Shown in pieces: positions 20,107 to 29,232 of a stretch of 42,707 bases of DNA. Both the position numbers and the translations under genes were made by a program. Each line of letters opens with the position of its first letter. Position 1 is the stretch's first letter. The stretch is from NCBI GenBank assembly GCA_001970955.1, contig MPUH01000628.1, positions 1 through 42,707 of the forward strand. Direction: 5' to 3'. The DNA is from Stentor coeruleus (Eukaryota > Ciliophora > Heterotrichea > Heterotrichida > Stentoridae). The notes under the pieces are model-generated. The model did not search any database and was not told the origin of the DNA. It was given only the letters and a program-made list of their open reading frames with translations.

Positions 20107-21054
20107 CTAATTAGACCATAAAACATGAGGAGGTTTAATGGCCATTTGGTTTACTGCATAGATCTGTAAGCCACTTTGGTATGTATAATTAGCTCCAGTA
20201 TATCCCCAATAATCCCAACATCCATCTAAATTTCCACTAGTTGCTACAGTCTGAGGGTAAATAACAATGATTTTATTACTCTCCGCCCACTCATTAAGCC
20301 CACTTTCTCTAACAAACACATCACCAACCATGTCATAATTTTGTCTACAGCCATGAAAAGCCATATGAATAAAACAATCATTGTTAGTAACACAATATTG
20401 AGGTAAATATACAAATCCTCTAGTACTTAAACCTGCTTGCCATATATCAACATAATCAGATTGATCAAAACTCATCAAATTCGTTGGTATTTGCAAAGTT
20501 TTTGGATTCAAATTCCCTATAAGGAAGGTTAACATATATGACGCCATATCATAACCACAGTTTATAATAAAAGGAGCAGTTGAAGCCCAACATGGACCAC
20601 CTGCATTATCTGTCACCCATCCATGACCAGCGAAAAGGTTGAAAACTGAGTCAATTTTATAACTATTTGTGATAAAATTCTGATAATATTGAAGAGTTAC
20701 AGATACAGTTGATTGAGGAACAGTTTTATCATAAAGACCTGAAAGAATGAAAACCCTGTCATTTGATATATCTTTGACATTATCTATACTACTGGCTGTA
20801 GCTGCATTAATTGTATAGAGGATCATACTTTCTAAGTTTAGAAGATAAGAATTTACACGACATGCTGTTGCGGCTCTGGCCATTGATCCCATTGCACAAT
20901 AATAAGGAGATGGGGCAACTAATCCTGCACCTATGACTGTGCCAGAATGAGCTATATGTAGCTGATGGGCAAAGTTAGCACCTGAACCAAAACCTGATAC
21001 TGTATAATTAAACCCATAAACTTCAGAAACAAAGAGTAAGAATAAAGCTACCAT
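20107..21054 (-). CDS. Secreted PHB-depolymerase-like protein lacking the nucleophile Ser
   Basis: 315 residues. A short signal peptide (residues 1-14) precedes a domain of the esterase/PHB-depolymerase type. In active relatives the lipase box is GLSSG(A/G) with Ser in third position; here residues 21-25 are Gly-Phe-Gly-Ser-Gly, so the nucleophile is Gly23. Asp109 (in SGLYDKTVP) and His144 (in AGHGWVTD) occupy the other triad positions, and the PYYCA, GGPCW and INCGYD blocks match the family. It is therefore either an inactive binding protein or uses Ser24. Secreted or lysosomal/phagosomal location is likely. Other alpha/beta hydrolase activities cannot be excluded. Confidence 0.8.
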   Translation of the reverse strand: MVALFLLFVSEVYGFNYTVSGFGSGANFAHQLHIAHSGTVIGAGLVAPSPYYCAMGSMARAATACRVNSYLLNLESMILYTINAATASSIDNVKDISNDRVFILSGLYDKTVPQSTVSVTLQYYQNFITNSYKIDSVFNLFAGHGWVTDNAGGPCWASTAPFIINCGYDMASYMLTFLIGNLNPKTLQIPTNLMSFDQSDYVDIWQAGLSTRGFVYLPQYCVTNNDCFIHMAFHGCRQNYDMVGDVFVRESGLNEWAESNKIIVIYPQTVATSGNLDGCWDYWGYTGANYTYQSGLQIYAVNQMAIKPPHVLWSN

Positions 21055-21167
21055 TTATTTCTTTTTAATAATCATAAGAAATAGGTGTGGCTAGTCACAA
21101 AGTTGATAATTTTATATGTATATAAATATAATCATTAAGGGTCTTCAGTTTTAATCTTAGTAATTAA

Positions 21168-22286
21168 TTATGCAGAATTATCCCAGAGCCCACCACGAGG
21201 TTCTTGTTCCAAACTTCTCAAGGCAAAAAATGCATGTATATGGATATCAAAATCTGGACCCATCCTAGGATTCATCAATGCAAGTTCAGAAGGTGCTGGC
21301 ATAACTGGGATCTGCATAGGTAGCCTTATTCCACTATTATTACTCACTCCGCTTTCATTAGTAATCAGCGAAGAGCTAATACTCTCATTTTCCTCATTAT
21401 TTCTCTGAGTATTCCCTATAATCCCAGCAAGATCACACATAAACTTCCCAAAACGGTCCATAAGTGGGGCTAAAATACTCCCAATTCTTCTAATCTCTGG
21501 CGAATTCTGATCTTGACTTTCATTATACACATTCATCATAGCTAAAATCTGTTCCATAAGTCCTAAACCTTGCAAAATACAATCATTAATATCAAAAGGG
21601 CTTATATTTCGCAAATTCTGAGCATCAACTTGGCTTATAGGATGTGGCGAATACATAGGAGAAGCTAAAGATTGATATGTATGAGTTTTGAAATACTGAA
21701 TACGAGGAGAGTTTATATCAATCCATTCATCCCAACGACTAGGCCAGCCATTATAATGAATATATACTTTTGATCCTGTTATAGTATTGGCAATATCAAT
21801 AACTTGAGCTTCTAACCATTGATCAACTGTATCTTTAACATCAACCCATTGCCCTTTACTAAATTTTCTTTGCCCATTTAATATGCTTTCCATAGTCTGT
21901 AAATTCTGTCTTAATGATTCCATACGTTCGTTATTATCAATTTCTCTTCTTCTTTGATCTCTTCCTCTACGATTTGTCATGTAATTGTTTGGTAAAGACT
22001 CTAAGGCTGATCGAATCACTTCTGATAAAGATTCTTCTTCTGAATTTCTATCTAAATAAGCTACTAATTGGATTGTGCTTTGATTTATTATCCCACAGCT
22101 TTGCATTGTTGTATCGTTCTTGAGATGTTTTCCTTTGTAGAGCAAACGCTGACGGTCAACAGGTACTTGAGTCTGATGTAGGATAAGGTTTTTAAGATCG
22201 GAGATCAGTGTATTATTGTTAACAATGATATCTATTTGAGTGTTATCGATGCTACTGACTTTAATTTGGAAGGATTGATCAGACAT
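21168..22286 (-). CDS. Ubiquitin-like plus Tudor-knot protein
   Basis: 372 residues. Residues about 5-77 form a ubiquitin-like domain with the LLYKGKHL-x-ND motif. A charged linker (about 80-140) leads to residues 145-190, which contain a WVDV...QWLEAQV...VYIHYNGWPSRWDEWID pattern (given in pieces) characteristic of a Tudor-knot/chromo-barrel domain of the MSL3/MOF kind. The C-terminal half is helical then Ser/Asn-rich. UBL domains often bind the proteasome or ubiquitin receptors and Tudor-knots bind methyl-lysine or RNA, so a chromatin or proteasome adaptor is inferred. No catalytic residue is seen. Confidence 0.78.
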   Translation of the reverse strand: MSDQSFQIKVSSIDNTQIDIIVNNNTLISDLKNLILHQTQVPVDRQRLLYKGKHLKNDTTMQSCGIINQSTIQLVAYLDRNSEEESLSEVIRSALESLPNNYMTNRRGRDQRRREIDNNERMESLRQNLQTMESILNGQRKFSKGQWVDVKDTVDQWLEAQVIDIANTITGSKVYIHYNGWPSRWDEWIDINSPRIQYFKTHTYQSLASPMYSPHPISQVDAQNLRNISPFDINDCILQGLGLMEQILAMMNVYNESQDQNSPEIRRIGSILAPLMDRFGKFMCDLAGIIGNTQRNNEENESISSSLITNESGVSNNSGIRLPMQIPVMPAPSELALMNPRMGPDFDIHIHAFFALRSLEQEPRGGLWDNSA

Positions 22287-22472
22287 ATATATATATAAGA
22301 TTTGAAAGAATTAAATATTCATGTAAGAATTTAAAAATTGTAGGAAATGGTTTTGGCTGGATTAGAATTTATAATGATTTAATGGGTTATGTAGATGAAG
22401 AACTTTGAAACATAGATATTCTAATAGTCTATTAATTTAACATAAAAGCAGAGCATCATCTTTGGTATTTAA

Positions 22473-24453
22473 TTAATCTAAAGGACTAAAAATATCTCTC
22501 ATGAATTCAGTCAAGCGTGCATAATAACTTTCTGACGGCTGCACACTCAATTTCAAACTATTGCGAAAAAAAACTTTTTTAAATACCCTCTCAGATATTT
22601 TCATTTTATTATACTTCTGAAAAATATCAATCAGCCCAATTGCATATATTTTACCATCATATTGCAGTACATGTCTAAAATTAGAATTTTCTAATAAATG
22701 TCCTTGTTCATAAAACCCTATAAGTAATGAATAATCCATTATATTAAGATCCAATAATATCTTCATATCATCTTCAAGAATTTTAATAATTTCCATATAC
22801 TCTTTATTTGGAAGTAGAATTTTCATATTAGAAATTCTAAAATTCTCATCTTTAAGAATTATACCCTGCATAATATTTTCACCCTTATTTATTTCAACAT
22901 ATCTTCCAATCGAACTTCCTTTTAAATCAAAAATATAAGCTTCAGAACTAAAAGGGATAATATTTTCCATAAGGATAAAATATTGTTGTACCGGGTGAAG
23001 CTTAAAAACTCCAAAAATTCTAACAAGTTTTGATTCCGGATTGCTTTCAATTCTTTTTAAATAAACCCTTAAAAGTTCTTTACAAAAAACATTTTTTTCT
23101 TCTTTTGTTATTGTTTTAATAATAAACTTTTCATCTGCTGTTGAAAATATCACTGAATCACTATTCCCACCTGACATTGTTATAAATTGTTTAATTTTTG
23201 TCAGATTCCCATGATTTAATAAGGAACTATATAAGGTTTACTTGTGAATATCTTTAGGGTCGATTTCAAGAAAATTTATTATCCTTGTAAAATAATCTGG
23301 GAAATATGTTGTCAGTTTAGTTTTAGAATTATACACTTAATACATTTTACATTGCTGAATTTTAGGGATCCCATAAAAAGATGCTACAGCTTCGAAATCC
23401 CGAGAGTTCATACTTATATTCTTATGTTGATCAGTTTTGCAATAAATTATTTTATGATTCGCTTCTTTTCGGTATTTTATTATCAATGTTACAAGTATAG
23501 CAAGGATACTCTAAATAAAAATTTACTTGTTTGCTTATTGATTCATGGAAGTTTGTAAAAAAATCTAAATCTTCTGATCCAAAAAGGCTACTTGTGAAGT
23601 CTAATAATTGTTCAATCCCATCATGAGTTTCAACTCTATCTCTTCTAAGATTAAAACTTTTAAGTTCAATAGACCATTGGTCATAATGTTTTTTTATATC
23701 TTTCATTACCTTTTTATTTATCAACCTTGATAACCCAACAAAAGTTCCAGAAAGTGTCCCAATAAAAAAAGCTATAAAAGTCCAGTTACCAGATTTACCA
23801 GTCAGTATTACAATCATTTTAAAAAAAGTTGGAAAAAACCATGTTAGGGATACTGAAAACACAATCAAAGTGAAATTCATAATAGTAGAGACGTATTTTC
23901 GATCAAGTTTTTTTATAGCATATATCACTGAAAACCACATAATAGGCAAATTTAATATAAAAGGTATATATTCTAATGAATGCATTGGATGATTATTCGT
24001 AACTGAACATGTGTGTAATCCTGAAATTCCATAAGCATTGTAAATATATAAAAGTACACAAAGCGTTATAGCCAAAAACCAATTAATCAAATGATAAGCC
24101 CACATACGAGTTCTATAATGAATATTTACTCTATGACTCAACTTAAAAATTATCTCAAAAGACAAGCAGGTAGCATAGTTATACCCTAAAAAGTAAAAAA
24201 ACATTGTAATTATACCCCAAATTTCGCACATTGCTTGATAATTGCCTTTTATAGATGTATTTATTGAAGGAAGTACAGGGATCCAGTGAATATCATAAAA
24301 TACTTGAGATACACATTGCATTGTGATAAGAATACCAGGAAATCTTCGAAGCTTTGGCACCCATAGCTGCAAAAATATAGTAATAAGGCTGATTACTATC
24401 GAAAGTATTGCAAAACCAAACCCTACAACTAAAAAAACATCTATATAATTCAT
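22473..24453 (-). CDS. Seven-TM receptor fused to phosphatidylinositol-phosphate kinase (GPCR-PIPK)
   Basis: 644 residues in four exons once a 16-nt intron (23511-23526) and two 15-nt introns (23336-23350, 23227-23241) are removed; the total is an exact multiple of three. Residues 1-245 contain seven hydrophobic helices (about 6-31, 40-61, 77-103, 117-140, 160-181, 187-216, 224-245). Cys76 and Cys149 are placed like the class-typical TM3/ECL2 disulfide. The C-terminal half is a PIP-kinase domain with a GNSDSVIF loop, Lys in FIIKTI, FDLKGS, MDYSLL and IGLIDIFQKY. This is the GPCR-PIPK class known from Dictyostelium RpkA and oomycetes, expected to convert a receptor signal to PIP2/PIP3 synthesis at the membrane. 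It starts 20 bp after the stop of the tandem-PBP receptor. Confidence 0.9.
23227..23241 (-). other. 15-nt intron 3 of GPCR-PIPK
   Basis: Coding-strand GTAAACCTTATATAG, containing a stop in frame. Removal joins DPKDIHN to SLLNHGNL, leading straight into the kinase domain. Confidence 0.9.
23336..23350 (-). other. 15-nt intron 2 of GPCR-PIPK
   Basis: Coding-strand GTAAAATGTATTAAG, which would end translation at TAA. Removal joins PKIQQL to YNSKTKL. Confidence 0.88.
23511..23526 (-). other. 16-nt intron 1 of GPCR-PIPK
   Basis: Coding-strand GTAAATTTTTATTTAG, the only 16-nt intron seen. Because it is not a multiple of three, ignoring it shifts the frame and truncates the receptor after about 333 residues. 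Confidence 0.88.
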
Positions 24454-24473
24454 TATAAATTTTTTACCCTATA

Positions 24474-27400
24474 TTAAACAGGTTCAGATTGAGAAAATAC
24501 GTTTTCATCTTCAGGTCCTTGACTGTTTTCTTCTGAATTATCAGGTGCGATATTCTCTATTCGTATTAAAGTTTTATCTACAACTTTAAAACTTGTAAAA
24601 TTATTTGTGTTGCTTTCTTCATTATTTTTCTCCTTGATTGCAATCACATCATAAATCTTATTTTTAGGCCTCCCACCTGGAGGAATTAATAAATTTGGCA
24701 TATATTTTCTTTGTATAAATAAAGATATGCCTATTATTAAAGCCCATCCAACAACTAAAGCTATAAACCATCCTATATATTCAGGATCTCCAGTATATGA
24801 AAGTGTTGCTAAAAATGATATATAAACCACAGCTAATATAGATGAGAATTGCCAAAGATTGCATCTATTATAATTAAATGGTTTGAGTTTGTATATTATA
24901 ATTGAATATGCGCTTATAAGAAGAGTAAAAACAATACCATGAGCCAAAGGGGAAATACTTTGTAAAGACTTTCCAATTGCAATTAGGAGAATTTGCACAC
25001 AAGTTTTGAGTAAAAGGAAAAAAGGCTGCATTTTCAAATTTAGTCCTGTAGTTGAATTCTGCCATAAAGGTCGTGAATAAGCTGCAATTGGTTCATATAA
25101 AATTATAGCCAATGTAGATGTTACAATAAAAAAATTGTGCTTCCCTTCCCAGCATTTTGTATAACAATCACGCCATACATAATCATGTCCTTGAGCTTTA
25201 TGATCACATACAAACATATCAAGTAATAAAGCTAAAGCTGGTAAAAAAAATGTATTTCCATAAGACGGAAGAAATACTGAATCGAGAATTGAAACTATTC
25301 TTTTACAAAAAGATATACTTTTTAACCAATCTTCACCTTTGAGCATAGTTAATAAAACTAATAAAAACCATAAATATGATAACCCACAAATAGCTGAAAG
25401 AAGAATCCAATAATCACTTTTATTTGATGAAGCAACTTTTATAGCATCTAACATAAAAACATTAGAAGCTGCTTGGATAACTCTTTGTAATGATGAAAAA
25501 TTAGGTGCAATAGCCACAAACTGGAAAAACTCTACAGCGATTTGAAGTTGAACCAAAGTATCTTTCCAGCTTCTTGATGTAGTTGTTTTAATTTCATTGA
25601 TTTCTATTTGTTTCCATTTTTTATATGAATAATAACTCAGACCAAGGGTCATAAAAAATAGAAAACTTCCAATAGTAATAATAATCCCAACACCTTTAAA
25701 TGAAATTGTTGACATATGTTCAGCAAAAGGACAATCATATTTATTAGGCCAAGAATCACTTGGAGGATTTGAAGAGCCTCCACCCCAAACAATAGTCCTA
25801 TTAGCGAGATTAATGAAAATATTAGGGTCGAATGGGTCATATTCTAAAACACTTACCAAGAAATTGTTTTGAAAATTTATAATATCATAACCATAGGCAC
25901 TACGACCATTACTTCCTTCTGAAAATTTTATTTTACCACTAGCTCCAGTTAAATCAGCTGATCTTAAATTGTTAGTTAAAACTTTCCCATTATTATAATC
26001 ATCCCCACGGCTAATCATTCCACTTAAAACACTAGCATATGTATAAACTGCATCATAAGCTAACATACTTGAGGTTGAATATTCTTCATTATATCTTGCT
26101 TTATAGGCAGATTCAAAACTTTTACCTTTATCACCTTGAGCTTTACAGTAATTAAGCCCTATAGCTCCTTCAATAACTTTATAAATATCATTTTTATATT
26201 GTTTATAATTCTCATCAATGTCTAATAAAACCTCTTCTGTTAACCAAATTGTCCCTATCCAAGCATATTCGTTTCCATGAAGTTCTCGATTATACCCTAT
26301 TCTAGCTATTTCAGGTCCAACTTTAGGGTTTCCAAGATACACTATAATTTTTATTTGTTTTCTAACGATTTCATCAACAGCATCTTTAACTGATTTTTTA
26401 GTTTTAGAGCTTAGTTTCCCATTTGTATTTACTGAATAATCTATTACTCGATATGTTTCTAAATTAGCAATACTTACCTCTAAAGTTCCAAGATTAGCTA
26501 AAAAACTTTGATATACACCAATGCCAAATTCATCATTAGTATAAATAACACCAATTCTTTTCCATTCTTGTAACTGGATAAAAAGTGTTAAAGCTACAGC
26601 TTGAAGACTATCAGGTTGTATAATCTGAAGTAAATTTCCATAAGTATTATAAGAAGTTAAAGTTATAGATGAGGCAGAATATGTTATCATAGGTTTAATA
26701 TCAAATTTTATATTTTCAGAATCAAGATAGGCTTTACATAGTTCTAAAGAGTGGGGTCCAATAAAACCAAGGATGTTAAAAGAATCAAGGGATCTAAGAT
26801 TGGCTGAAGCAAGAGAAGGAAATAAAAATGTGTCTGTATAAATAGCTTGTATTTGATACCCATTAAGTATTGTAAGATCAGAGTTTATTTCATCTATAGC
26901 CAATGAAAATCCATTTTTAATATCAGAACCAATTTTCAGAATATTTCCTTCATTGTCATGGGCAGGATAAAGTAACCCAAGTTGTACAATGGGGATTGTA
27001 TCATTGGGTATAATAGTTGTAAATCCTGGCCATAAAATTTCAAAATTTTCATTAAATGTAAAGTCTGATGTGTCAGGATCCCATGAACCCACTTTTATTT
27101 CAGCGAAATTAACAATATTATAAAGGTCATAACTTGGTTTTTTTAAGCCATTACTTGTAAATTTTAAAGGAAAGGCTAATGTTGGGGTTTCTGGATTCGA
27201 TGTAATATAATTAAATAAGTCTGGACCTGAAGGATTTTCTATTGCTAAATATCCTTGGCAAATGAGAGTTATAATAGATAAGTAAGTGCTTAGAGGCTCC
27301 TCTATTTCATAAATTGCATCTGTTGCTAATAAACCAAGAGCTCCTGACTTTAACACCCCATAACTTTCAGCTGATACTCCTGCATTTGAGTTTTTTAAAG

Positions 27401-28181
27401 TTTCACCTATGTGTTTCATTGCTTCACTGTTTAAAATCCATGCGTAACCAACTCCACCCATCAAACTCTCATCAGCTGATCGAAGAACTTGAACAGCTAT
27501 GTTAGGTGAAGACATAATTAATATCACTCTTGCTCCTGATTCTCTAGTTGTACTTTGCAACCTATAAGAGATGCTATCATCTTCTAAAGTGTCATCTATG
27601 TCAAAAATGATTTGATCTTTAACCTCAATTGGATTTTTCATTAAAGATTTTAATTTTCTTGACATTTGACAATTATTAACTTGCTTGTCTTGAATAATAC
27701 CTATGTTCCTCCAAGAAAACTTATTAATCAAACCATTGAAAGCATCAGCTTGTGAAAGAAAACTTGTTTCTACGTACAAAGTATTAGGATAATTCGTTTC
27801 ATCTTCAAGAGTGTTTATTGGTCTACTAATAACTATATGAAGAAGGTTGCTTTTTAGAGCCTGATTTGCAAGAAAACTTGAATACCTCACAGAATTAGCT
27901 GCATCTAAAAATATTATGACATCATCATCTATGAAAATACTAGGGATTTTCCATACTGATTCATCATTTTCTGTTAGAAGATCAGCATCGATCCAAATAA
28001 TCCTAATGATTTCTTGAAGGTTTAAAGCAGTTTCTATATGAATTAGGATTTCTTGTAAGTTGGAATTAAGCTCTTTTTTCAGTTTTTGGCTTGTAAAAGG
28101 CGAAGTTAGAAGTCCTATTCGGATTTCTGCATTGCATATAACTGTAAGTAGTAAGAATGATATCATTATTAAAGTAAACAT
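24474..28181 (-). CDS. Membrane receptor with two tandem type-1 PBP-like ligand domains
   Basis: 1235 residues in one open frame. Signal peptide (residues 1-18), then a divergent type-1 periplasmic-binding/ANF-receptor domain (about 19-385) and a second, clearer one (about 393-795) with the IGPHS, ITYSASS, WKRIGVIYTNDEFG and MLAYDAVYTYA features of this fold. From about 830 there are eight or nine membrane helices ending near 1155, then an acidic Asn/Glu-rich cytosolic tail of 80 residues. Type-1 PBP domains bind amino acids or similar small ligands (GABA-B and glutamate receptors, bacterial LIVBP). The membrane part has no recognised class C GPCR or channel signature. Its neighbour, 20 bp downstream, is the GPCR-PIPK. 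All Trp codons are TGG. Confidence 0.88.
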   Translation of the reverse strand: MFTLIMISFLLLTVICNAEIRIGLLTSPFTSQKLKKELNSNLQEILIHIETALNLQEIIRIIWIDADLLTENDESVWKIPSIFIDDDVIIFLDAANSVRYSSFLANQALKSNLLHIVISRPINTLEDETNYPNTLYVETSFLSQADAFNGLINKFSWRNIGIIQDKQVNNCQMSRKLKSLMKNPIEVKDQIIFDIDDTLEDDSISYRLQSTTRESGARVILIMSSPNIAVQVLRSADESLMGGVGYAWILNSEAMKHIGETLKNSNAGVSAESYGVLKSGALGLLATDAIYEIEEPLSTYLSIITLICQGYLAIENPSGPDLFNYITSNPETPTLAFPLKFTSNGLKKPSYDLYNIVNFAEIKVGSWDPDTSDFTFNENFEILWPGFTTIIPNDTIPIVQLGLLYPAHDNEGNILKIGSDIKNGFSLAIDEINSDLTILNGYQIQAIYTDTFLFPSLASANLRSLDSFNILGFIGPHSLELCKAYLDSENIKFDIKPMITYSASSITLTSYNTYGNLLQIIQPDSLQAVALTLFIQLQEWKRIGVIYTNDEFGIGVYQSFLANLGTLEVSIANLETYRVIDYSVNTNGKLSSKTKKSVKDAVDEIVRKQIKIIVYLGNPKVGPEIARIGYNRELHGNEYAWIGTIWLTEEVLLDIDENYKQYKNDIYKVIEGAIGLNYCKAQGDKGKSFESAYKARYNEEYSTSSMLAYDAVYTYASVLSGMISRGDDYNNGKVLTNNLRSADLTGASGKIKFSEGSNGRSAYGYDIINFQNNFLVSVLEYDPFDPNIFINLANRTIVWGGGSSNPPSDSWPNKYDCPFAEHMSTISFKGVGIIITIGSFLFFMTLGLSYYSYKKWKQIEINEIKTTTSRSWKDTLVQLQIAVEFFQFVAIAPNFSSLQRVIQAASNVFMLDAIKVASSNKSDYWILLSAICGLSYLWFLLVLLTMLKGEDWLKSISFCKRIVSILDSVFLPSYGNTFFLPALALLLDMFVCDHKAQGHDYVWRDCYTKCWEGKHNFFIVTSTLAIILYEPIAAYSRPLWQNSTTGLNLKMQPFFLLLKTCVQILLIAIGKSLQSISPLAHGIVFTLLISAYSIIIYKLKPFNYNRCNLWQFSSILAVVYISFLATLSYTGDPEYIGWFIALVVGWALIIGISLFIQRKYMPNLLIPPGGRPKNKIYDVIAIKEKNNEESNTNNFTSFKVVDKTLIRIENIAPDNSEENSQGPEDENVFSQSEPV

Positions 28182-28695
28182 AAAAAAGATTATTTTATTT
28201 AATAAACAACAACTTAAATGAATTGTTTTTATTTGAAAATTTCAGATTTATCGTATTCTTATCAGCGAAAACATAGTGTTTTCTTCTTATGGTTTAATAT
28301 TTTATCAAAGATTAAATTTCTTTATGATGAAGTATAAACACGAAACTTTAGGTTTATTATTGATTGTATGGGATAAGAGATATGAAATGTATTTAAAAAG
28401 AGTTGGTTTAATTAGAATATAGTCAATAAACCTGTTTGAAAATCCTCAATATAAATGATATAAAAGTTTATATACATGTTAATGTAATAGAACTATAATT
28501 ATTACAGATAATAAAGATAAAGATTTTTCAACTCTATACAAAATCACTTGAAGAGAAATTGGCAATAGTGACTCAACAATAAGTGAAATCTTAATTATAA
28601 AGATCGTGAAATTTTTAAAGTAGTTAAGTATAATTTATGTTTTCAAGAATAGTATGTTTATATTATAGTATACATCTTTTAGCCAATATTATATG

Positions 28696-28729
28696 AAATG
28701 ATTAAGATTAAATTAAATGATTAAGATTA
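28696..28729. repeat. 15-bp direct repeat
   Basis: AAATGATTAAGATTA occurs twice (28696-28710 and 28715-28729), separated by four bases, with ATATGAAAT on both outer sides. Likely local slippage; no function seen. Confidence 0.6.
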
Positions 28730-28793
28730 TATGAAATAATATTAAGAAGTGGCATGTCATTGAGCTCTCTCATTTTAAGTTCTAAAATCTAGC

Positions 28794-28803
28794 TTGGCGC
28801 CAA
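28794..28803. promoter_or_regulatory. TTGGCGCCAA palindrome, E2F-like
   Basis: A perfect 10-bp palindrome, striking in such AT-rich DNA, equal to the core of the E2F/DP consensus (TTTSSCGC on both strands). It lies about 430 bp upstream of the ankyrin kinase and about 610 bp upstream of the receptor gene. E2F control is inference only. Confidence 0.3.
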
Positions 28804-29232
28804 TACTCTATTATTTTCTTCTCTGGTAAATCTTTTTCTCATTTTCATTCTTATCTCTTGGCTATATACAACATTTATTGCTTAAATCACCACGATATTT
28901 TTGCCTATTTTTAAAATTTGATTTATATTGAAATTATACAAGTACGCTAGACCAGTTGCCCAATCAATAATATTATAAGCTTCTTACCAACTCCAGAAAA
29001 AAAAAAAAGCAAATGTTTATCATAGGCTCAGGTCATAACAGAACACTAAAATAATTTCTTAGTTTAAAAAAAATCAAAACTACGAAAACTTAATTTCTAT
29101 TCATAAATTTTTCATAAAAAATCCACAAATCCTATAACTAATTATAATCTCCAAGTTTAATAAAAATATTAAAACAACGTAAATTTTCAAGGTAAAATTC
29201 TTGACTTAGTATTTAAAACTTTATTTATAAAA

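Larger units (their letters stand above)
28182..29232. other. Long divergent spacer, no gene seen
   Basis: 1.05 kb. The first 300 bases are G-biased (5' flank of the minus-strand receptor) and the last 350 C-biased (5' flank of the plus-strand ankyrin kinase). A moderately GC-rich patch at 28750-28820 contains a palindrome described separately. No protein frame of any length was found. An A-run of 12 bases lies near 29000. Confidence 0.5.

Noticed and set aside
24454..24473. Direct fusion of the tandem-PBP receptor with the GPCR-PIPK by an intron over the 20-bp gap
   Set aside because: No GT...AG of 15 or 16 nt spans the stop codon in a way that keeps the frame, so two genes are kept.
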